Assembly (NCBI GenBank): GCA_037074705.1
Contig: CM073591.1
Span: forward strand, 135,725,032 to 135,789,031
Direction: 5' to 3'
DNA length: 64,000 bases
Origin: Zhengitettix transpicula
Taxonomy: Eukaryota; Arthropoda; Insecta; Orthoptera; Tetrigidae
Positions within the stretch are counted from its first letter, which is position 1. Each line of letters begins with the position of its first letter. The notes under the pieces are model-generated. The model did not search any database, was not told the origin of the DNA, and saw nothing but the letters and a program-made list of their open reading frames with translations. Both the position numbers and the translations under genes were made by a program. Positions 57,285 through 64,000 of the stretch are shown here, piece after piece.

Positions 57285-58499
57285 TTTCCCTAACGCTATT
57301 TATGAATAATTCCTCTTAGCAGTCACAATAAAAACCACTAATTTAGAGTTCATATAAAAATCAGTCTTAGTTAGTCATTAATTAAAAACACTGCAGAAGC
57401 TTGCGTCATTTAATTGTAATATTTAATAATATTATAGTAAAAACCACAACAATATAAATTGAAAACTGATTAAAATTTAAAATTCATTACTTCTAAGCGT
57501 TCTTACCATCTTCGGAAACTCCACTGAATCCCGAGATTTACTAACGTAAACAACTATACTAAGGTCAGTTGACCGTGCATACGTTTATATAGAAAACACA
57601 TCACTCACGCCATCAAGTGTCACAATTTTAGACTATTTGTTTCAATTAACACTGCAATATCATAATTAATTCACAAATAATTTCAATATGAACATATATT
57701 ATGTACAAAATATCATGCAAATTAAATACAAGAAATTTAATGTATTTGCATAAATTGAACTTAAATTTCTCACGTCACATTAACTATTCAAATCATAATA
57801 TAAATTTTTGAACATAAATAGTGTCCATCAATCTTATTTGAAATAAATTAGGATTTTACGTACGAAAACTACACCATCCAAATAAGCATCATGGCAATTG
57901 TCTAGCAAGAACTCTGACAACTTTGTACTAATTTTTGCACCAATTTTCAAGTCACTGTTAAGACGATATATTCTCTTACACATAGTAAGTCATGAGTGAC
58001 CTATGTACATTTTAAAACAATTTTAACAAAGTTTTAGAAAAAAATGTAAAATTTGTAATGATTATGTGAATAATATGGGTATGAAATTGGTTCTAGCACA
58101 GGACTATGACAGTGGCGAAAGCTTCGTTTTTCTTTAATTAATGACTATTTCCTTTTAAGAATAAAATTATTTATTAAGGCTGTAAATTTGTGGTTTTTAT
58201 TGTGAATTGAATGTAGATTTTTTCAGCAGTCCGTAATATTTAATTAATTGCATGTAAATTTATGGATTGAATTTATATTTGATACAACATTAAAACTAAT
58301 TTATTTCATTCAAAATATAATTTAAGGACAAAAAAGAACAAAATTTAAAATTAAAAATGTAAATATCCATTGATAATAACAACGACTTCCTCTTTCTTTC
58401 AGGATACTTATGACAATCGTGTGGTGAACGATAACATGGCAAATTTAAATTAATTTCATTTCATCAACAACTAAGAACTTGCATTACGTTTCTTGAAAA
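57285..58499. other. AT-rich stretch, nothing recognised
   Basis: No coding or repeat signature. Confidence 0.5.
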
Positions 58500-59095
58500 T
58501 ACGAAATATATACCGCGCCGGCGGATGTCCATTGGTTGTGGCTAGTGAAATGCGGTGCCGTCGGGCGACGTTGTGGAGTTTTGATGAGGATGTCGAGTCC
58601 ATTAATGGCCTGCGTTAGACATTATTCGCACTCCCCAACTTACCGCTGAATCATCTACTGCTCGGGTCGTGAGCTAGACCCAATTATCCTTTACTGTGGC
58701 TGGTAACCGACCGTCATTTTCTGTCTCCTTCGTTTCTCCAATTTCGACTCCTGAATATCGAAATTCCCCAGTTGAGCAATCCTAATAATTTTGTTCGAAT
58801 ATTATTTGTTTGCACCCGTCAAGATGATAGCCAATGAAATACATTTCCCGCTAAACGGAATTCTCCGAGATGTTTGAAAATTTCGTGTCCCCGTCTGCGA
58901 AACAAATGTTTCCGGGTTTCAAATTTAGTAAGCCTAATAATTTCGGTCGTCACGTGTATTTGTCAGTCACCCTTTTAAACGGCTTCTTGCTCCACAGATT
59001 CATTCAATAGGGCTTCCTGTGTCCCAAAAGCGACGCAGGCCACCTTCGAGTGCATTAGCTCCATCCACCTGTCTAAACAAACGTCTTCCGCCTTC
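58500..59095 (-). repeat. Dispersed ~0.6 kb repeat, copy 2 (inverted)
   Basis: Reverse-complement partner of 22310-22945. Blocks include GCCGGCGGAT...GGTTGTGGCTAGTGA, GCTGAATCATCTACTGCTCG then GGTCGTGAG, CGTCTGCGAAACAAATG then TTTCCGGGTTTCAAATTTAG, and GCCTGCGTCGCTTTTGGGACA-like sequence. Divergence is substantial, so both copies are old. Confidence 0.75.
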
Positions 59096-59130
59096 TGAAA
59101 TAACCCGCTTTAATTTATCATTGATTACAA

Positions 59131-59334
59131 TTATTTATGATAATATCTGAGTTTCACAATATCTCCCACGTTGGTGGGTACTCCAAAACACCCTACCAGC
59201 TCCATGAAATGGTCGCAATGCTGTTGCTTGGTGACCTCGTTAGCAAATGTTTCTTTAATTTTCTTACCCCTACACCATAGCAAGTTTTTATATTTCTCAT
59301 AGTTACCGTGTTTAACTAAGTCTCTCAGCCCCAA
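59131..59334 (-). CDS. Small ORF, possible exon, unknown product
   Basis: The 67-codon frame reads MGLRDLVKHGNYEKYKNLLW, then CRGKKIKETFANEVTKQQHC and DHFMELVGCFGVPTNVGDIV. Codon use and residue balance look protein-like. A pyrimidine tract (CTCTTTTTTTCATTATC) lies upstream on the same strand. It adjoins the dispersed repeat at 58500-59095, so it may be part of that element. No family was recognised. Confidence 0.22.
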   Translation of the reverse strand: MGLRDLVKHGNYEKYKNLLWCRGKKIKETFANEVTKQQHCDHFMELVGCFGVPTNVGDIVKLRYYHK

Positions 59335-61628
59335 TTACGACGCAATTGATAATGAAAAAAAGAGAAACGTTATAGATCATTCCATCTGTTTTGTGATACG
59401 TGGTTCAAAACTTACGTTTGTGTTAGGAGCGGTTAAAATCTTTGCGGTAAATTGAGGAAACTCAAGCTAGAGCTTTTTCAGTAATATTTAATTTAATTCT
59501 CGATATCAATGTTGAAAATACTCAGCCGACCCCTTCGATGATCGTCAGGAACATTAGTGCAGTAGTTGCCAAAATCATCAACTTAAATTTAAATGATTGG
59601 AAAATTTACATGAGTAAAACGGTGAATATTGTTTTAGGAGAAATAAAGTACACGTAAAAAAGTCGGGATGCTAACTGATATATGCACATGAATATACACA
59701 GAGATATATTTTAGAGGTAGTCGCAGGTTGCGGCCTACCGGGATAACGGAGCTGAGACGATTTTGGGCAGAAGGCAGACAATAGCAGATGTAACTTCAGG
59801 CGGACAACAATGAAAGTGGTTTTCGGGTAAGTTCATTCAGGTCACTCTTAATTATTGTAATGCTGTCACGTAACTTTCTTTTACTGCTAATGTCTGAAAT
59901 CGAAATTTACTTTCATTTACGTAATTTTAAGAGCTAGTTGAGTCTTATTACGTTCACCCGAAAAATTACGATCCTTGAGAAAATTATCCATAAGTAAAGG
60001 GCGGCACTGAGTTATCTTCAAATAAATGAACTCTGACATTTAAAGCGTACTTTTTATAAATAGAATTTAAAATAAAGAGCCACGATGTTTCTAATAATTA
60101 CTTATAAAGAAAAAAAATTGTACTAAAGAAATTACCATTCTTCAATTCATGTAATTTACTGAGAAAACAGAAGAATCTTTAATCAAAGCCATGGAGTTGA
60201 ATCAAATAATCTTGACCTGACATGGGTTCTATTAAAATGAATTCTCATATTCACCTGTTAAATCGTATTTATAAACCAATTAGTAGTCCATTGAATCTAG
60301 CTTTAGATGCGAGCATTTATTTAGAGAGGTCACTTTAATTTTTTTTAAATATGCTCGAAATTATGACGTCGTTCTCATTTCCCACAAAGAATTAAAAACT
60401 AACAAATGGTGATAAATATTTACCTTTTAAATGAAAAAAGTAAGTACTTCAGGCTATTCCCATTACTTTTTACTCGTATATATCTAAATTTATAACCTAT
60501 TAAGAGTGATTTGATTTAACATACTCCATAATTTCCAACGAATTAAAACACTATATTAAATATTTAAAAAACACTTGCTATACAATATACAGATACAATA
60601 AGTGTTAATTATCTAAATACGAAAAAAATTATTAACAGAAATACATTATCTTTAATCGCTGAACATACACTAAATTGCATAGTGAAATGTTATTATTTTT
60701 CAATAAAATGGGGGAGTCCGTTCAATCTAATATTCTACTTCGATTTAATTAAGTTGTTATTAATTAAAAAATAACACTTCTAAATTTGCTTAAAATTTCT
60801 CTTTAAAGAAGTTAAGAACGTTTTACATTCTCAAATTTCACGCGGATAAAATTTTGCGTTAGTCTCGTAATAAATACTAAACATTTTCCATTATGTATAT
60901 TCTGTGATCATTCACTGACTGTCCGTATCGCAATTTATTACACGACAAAATTTAATTGCATGGAGTGACTAATGTTTGTTTCCTGTCCAATAAGTAAAAG
61001 GTCATACTGAAATATTTATTAGGGTAAACATTTAGTTCCAACCGGGTTCATATAACGGTCGGAGTCTCAGAAGACTCAGTTTTAAAACCAGAATAACTTT
61101 TCATTTATACGAAATATCTGCTAAATTTAATGAATCACATCCATTAAGCTGTTTGAAAGGTGGTTGACCCACACGGGAGTGAAGTGAAGCTTCAACTAGA
61201 AAGGAATAGGAAGTTTGTAGAGTGCCCAATAGATATATTTAAATATTTATAACGGTATTTAAATCGAAAATATTGGCCGATATATTAAAAAATTATTATA
61301 ATAAATATTATTGAATAATTGATAAACAATAAATTAATTGAGCGTCGGTTTAGTAGTGTGTCGCGTCATTGAGTTGCCTTCATACTCTGTTAAATTCTTA
61401 ACTTTTAACGTCCATACCTTGAACAGTATTCTATATACTTTTCTTATAATTTACTGTAAACTGTAAGGCACATACCATATTTTCCAAGAATGAAATTAAG
61501 ATAGGAAATGAAAGAGTTGAACGCATGCTGCCACTTTTCAGTAGGTTGAAGTTTTAATTGCACTAATTAATTTAGACGAGTATGTATTACACAAACATTT
61601 ATAACATCATTTAATTAAAGGATAGAAC
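59335..61628. other. AT-rich stretch, nothing recognised
   Basis: About 2.3 kb without coding, RNA or repeat signatures visible by eye. Confidence 0.55.
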
Positions 61629-62170
61629 TTTTTTTTTTTTTTTTTTTTAGGGCAACAGGCTACATGAGGGTGATCCACATTGGGCAACTCCCCTTTAATA
61701 GGAAGGGATTAGAAAGGGAGGATGCGGAAGGGTAGAGGAAGGAAGCCAAGGGTTAACTAGGGCCCCCGGGCTATGGTTTAAGGATCCTACCCGGCATTCG
61801 CTTAAAGAAATGCAGGGAAAACCCTAGAAAAACCTGCATCGGGTAGGTCGGGCATTTGGTACTTGTCCCACGCCCTTCCGATGACGGGAGAGGAGTTTGC
61901 TGTGGGGACGCAGCTTACCCCTCGCCATGCCTTGGCCTGTTTAGGAGGCAGCTGGCCGACTATTCCAATAGGAATAGCGGACAACTCTTGCCGTATGCCC
62001 AAGGTCTGCGACCCCGGAACATACACCTCTCAAAACAGACTGAGGTGCCTCGGCATGTGGGAACCTTAGATCAAAAAAAAACCCAGAGAGATGTGAGAGC
62101 ATCCCCAAAGGTAGCCCCCGCCAGAGCTCTCTGGGAAGGTTCACCTGCGAGAAATCCTCTCGCAGGCTTA
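61629..62170 (-). mobile_element. Family S retroposon, young full-length copy
   Basis: On the + strand a 20-nt T run (61629-61648) leads to AGGGCAACAGGCTACATGAG. The sequence is nearly identical to the complement of the reference copy through to the 5' stem-loop CCTGCGAGA...TCTCGCAGG near 62145-62168. The long pure tail and high identity point to recent insertion. No clear target duplication was found around this copy. Confidence 0.9.
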
Positions 62171-62190
62171 CTTAGTTTCCTGAGAACGTA

Positions 62191-62704
62191 TTTTTTTTTT
62201 TAGGGCAACAGGCTACTTGAGGGTAATCCACATTGGGCAACTCTCCTTTAATAGCATAGGAAGGGATTTGAAAGGGGGGATGCGGAAGGGTAGAGGAAGG
62301 TAGCCAAGGGTTAACTATGGCCCCCGGGCTATATTTTAAGGATCCTACCCGGAATTCGCCTAAAGAAATGCAGGGAATATCCTTAGAAAAACCTGCATCG
62401 GGTAGGTCGGGCATTTGGTACTTGTCCCACGCCCTTCCGATGACAGAAGAGGAGTTTGCTGTGGGGACGCAGCTTACCCCTCGCCATGCCTTGGCCTGTT
62501 TAGGAGGCAGCTGGCCGACTATTCCAATAGGAATAGCGGACAACTCTTGCCGTATGCCCAAGGTCTGCGACCCCGGAACATACACCTGTCAAAACAGACC
62601 GAGGTGCCTCGGCATGTGGGAACCTTAGTTCAAAAAATCAGAGAGATGTGAGGGCATCCCCAAAGGTAGCCCCCGCCAGAGCTCTCTTTGAAGGTCTCTT
62701 AACC
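62191..62704 (-). mobile_element. Family S retroposon, young copy with 12-bp target duplication
   Basis: An 11-nt T run (62191-62201) is followed by AGGGCAACAGGCTACTTGAG. Identity to the neighbouring copy runs to GCCAGAGCTCTCTTTGAAGG, where the 5' stem-loop is missing. CCTGAGAACGTA stands at 62179-62190 and 62705-62716. Poly(A) end, 5' truncation and direct repeats together are the hallmark of LINE-mediated retroposition. Confidence 0.92.
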
Positions 62705-62716
62705 CCTGAGAACGTA

Positions 62717-63336
62717 ACGAATCAACCAGCTTATAACAGGCTTGTGATAGCTATTACCAGAGAGTTATAAACATTTCTGTTAATGGCTCATTGACATGGT
62801 AGACTGTTAAATAATTTTACCTGGCAGAAAACGTACTCCCAACTCGTGTACAAAGCTAAATAGTGATGTTTCACTAAAACTGATAATTTTCCAGGCTATA
62901 AACATAGTTTTATATATCAATTTTCGTTACGAAGAATTATGACTTAATTATTTTGATATTTTAACGATTAAAGTTTATATGGTTTATGTAAGATATTTTT
63001 AAAGCATGAAGAAAGCCCTTCATCTGCCATATTTCATAAAATTTCCTTTCATCCTTTCAACTAAGTTTCACCTCTTTGGGAATTTAATTTTTGATAATGT
63101 TTCATTCGAAGTTTCACTTTACAGCTTCAGCGGATAAAATGAAAATATCTTTGTTGATATTTCAGTCAGAAATAGAAATTATGAATTTTTATTACTTTAT
63201 TCCTAGTTGTACAAAGAAAATTATTCATACTAAAGACTATAATCAATACTAAACCAATCACACGAAACGTATAAGAGTATTGAAATGTGATATTAGTATA
63301 ATAATAATAATTTTCTGTCAAAGGTATCTCATATAA
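62717..63336. other. AT-rich stretch, nothing recognised
   Basis: No coding or repeat signature. Confidence 0.5.
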
Positions 63337-64000
63337 TCTCTCTATATAAATATAAAAAGGAATTTTTGTATGTGTCTCTGTCTGTCTGTGTGTCACCTCT
63401 ATGCGCTCTTGAACCATTCATCCGATTACAATCAAACTTTCGTGAGTTGTACGCACCCTGGAAATGGTTTCTATCGGACTTCCGAAGAGTTAGGCAGCTC
63501 CCAAGGGTTGAACGGGCGTGAAATTGAAGACATGTTAAAAAGACCTATATTAGTGTCGTTTAATTACTTATCTGGGACGATGTGATTAATAGTTTCTAAC
63601 CAGATGTTTTCTGTTTAAAATTTCAAACCGTTAAAGAACCAAAAAGGTGGAGGAGAGCTACATAAAAATAACGCGAATCAACTGAGATTGGTGTCAAATA
63701 TATAGAAGTCAGTTAATTTAATTCTAACATTCATTATGTCAGTTAAGTTGCAGTTTAACCACTAGGAGTGGGTGGTGGAAGGAGATGATACAAATTTCCG
63801 TATACAATCTCCGTATACAGTCTTAAATGCGTACGTCAATTTCTACCAAACTTTATACACACGTTACTTACGATCCCGGAACAAACACTGAGGGGTTATG
63901 ACACATCTACCTCCTCTGGGGGGAGGGGGGGAGTGTAATTCAAAAACATTGATAAACGGAAATTATTAATGTCGAAAAGAGGTATTCCGGGTTGTTAAAT
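63337..64000 (+). mobile_element. Helitron-like element, 5' end, runs off the window
   Basis: It starts TCTCTCTATATAAATATAAA after an A, then GTGTCTCTGTCTGTCTGTGT and GAACCATTCATCCGATTAC, the typical 5' start of insect Helitron-type elements. Further in, ATTTCTACCAAACTTTATAC...TTACGATCCCGGAACAAACA corresponds to the 281-bp unit of the elements at 25613-29715, so it is a diverged relative. The 3' end lies beyond 64000. Confidence 0.6.

Noticed and set aside
61802..62651. ORFs of 67-137 codons with similar sequence (for example ...GEEFAVGTQ... and ...ANSSPVIGRAWDKYQMP...) in many places
   Set aside because: They are different frames and strands of family S. Open frames occur in both orientations, start codons vary and older copies are broken, so a conserved protein is unlikely.

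Overview
The window is AT-rich, repeat-dense eukaryotic DNA. It shows no operons, no closely packed genes and no recognisable long host gene. The mobile elements (two Tc1/mariner copies, jockey-like non-LTR retrotransposon fragments, Helitron-like elements, a tRNA-type SINE fragment and Penelope-like hammerhead-like motifs) together point to an arthropod, most likely an insect with a large genome. That taxonomic call is inference from repeat content only. The sequence reads as intergenic or deep intronic DNA. Most open frames of 60-120 codons are chance or repeat-derived.

Layout. 1-5 kb: GA-rich and TA microsatellites, a perfect 67-bp inverted repeat (1662-1823), a 206-bp tandem duplication (1921-2332) and the first two copies of a GC-rich poly(A)-tailed retroposon, called family S here. 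5-14 kb: AT-rich filler, two more S copies, a non-LTR 3' tail (9140-9435), a diverged direct duplication and a 36-bp minisatellite. 14.17-16.42 kb: a large imperfect inverted repeat with ~0.8-0.9 kb arms. 17-23 kb: S fragments, a tRNA-like SINE fragment, weak exon candidates and one copy of a ~0.6 kb dispersed repeat whose inverted partner lies at 58.5-59.1 kb. 25.6-29.7 kb: two Helitron-like elements built from a 281-bp tandem unit. 29.9-31.5 kb: a decayed jockey-like ORF2. 31.9-46 kb: exon candidates, hairpins, a degenerate mariner and an interrupted non-LTR element. 47.3-48.4 kb: a mariner with both inverted termini and TA target duplications. 51.5-54.9 kb and 61.6-62.7 kb: clusters of S copies, two of them with 12-13 bp target-site duplications. 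63.34 kb to the end: a third Helitron start.

The most notable content is family S. At least 15 copies or fragments lie in 64 kb. The full unit is ~0.5 kb, ends in poly(A), starts with a 9-bp stem-loop and has no clear RNA polymerase III promoter or conserved protein. The second is a set of inverted repeats whose loops or arms carry a CTGANGA / stem / GAAAC core resembling the hammerhead ribozymes of Penelope-like elements.

Possible host exons are given at low confidence. The best are a short secreted-protein-like ORF directly after a good splice acceptor (39959-40225, +), a splice-bounded 110-bp frame (31938-32047, +), a 62-codon ORF with codon-like composition (49815-50003, -) and a splice-bounded frame at 57107-57284 (+). 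They cannot be joined into one gene from this sequence. All alignments were made by eye.
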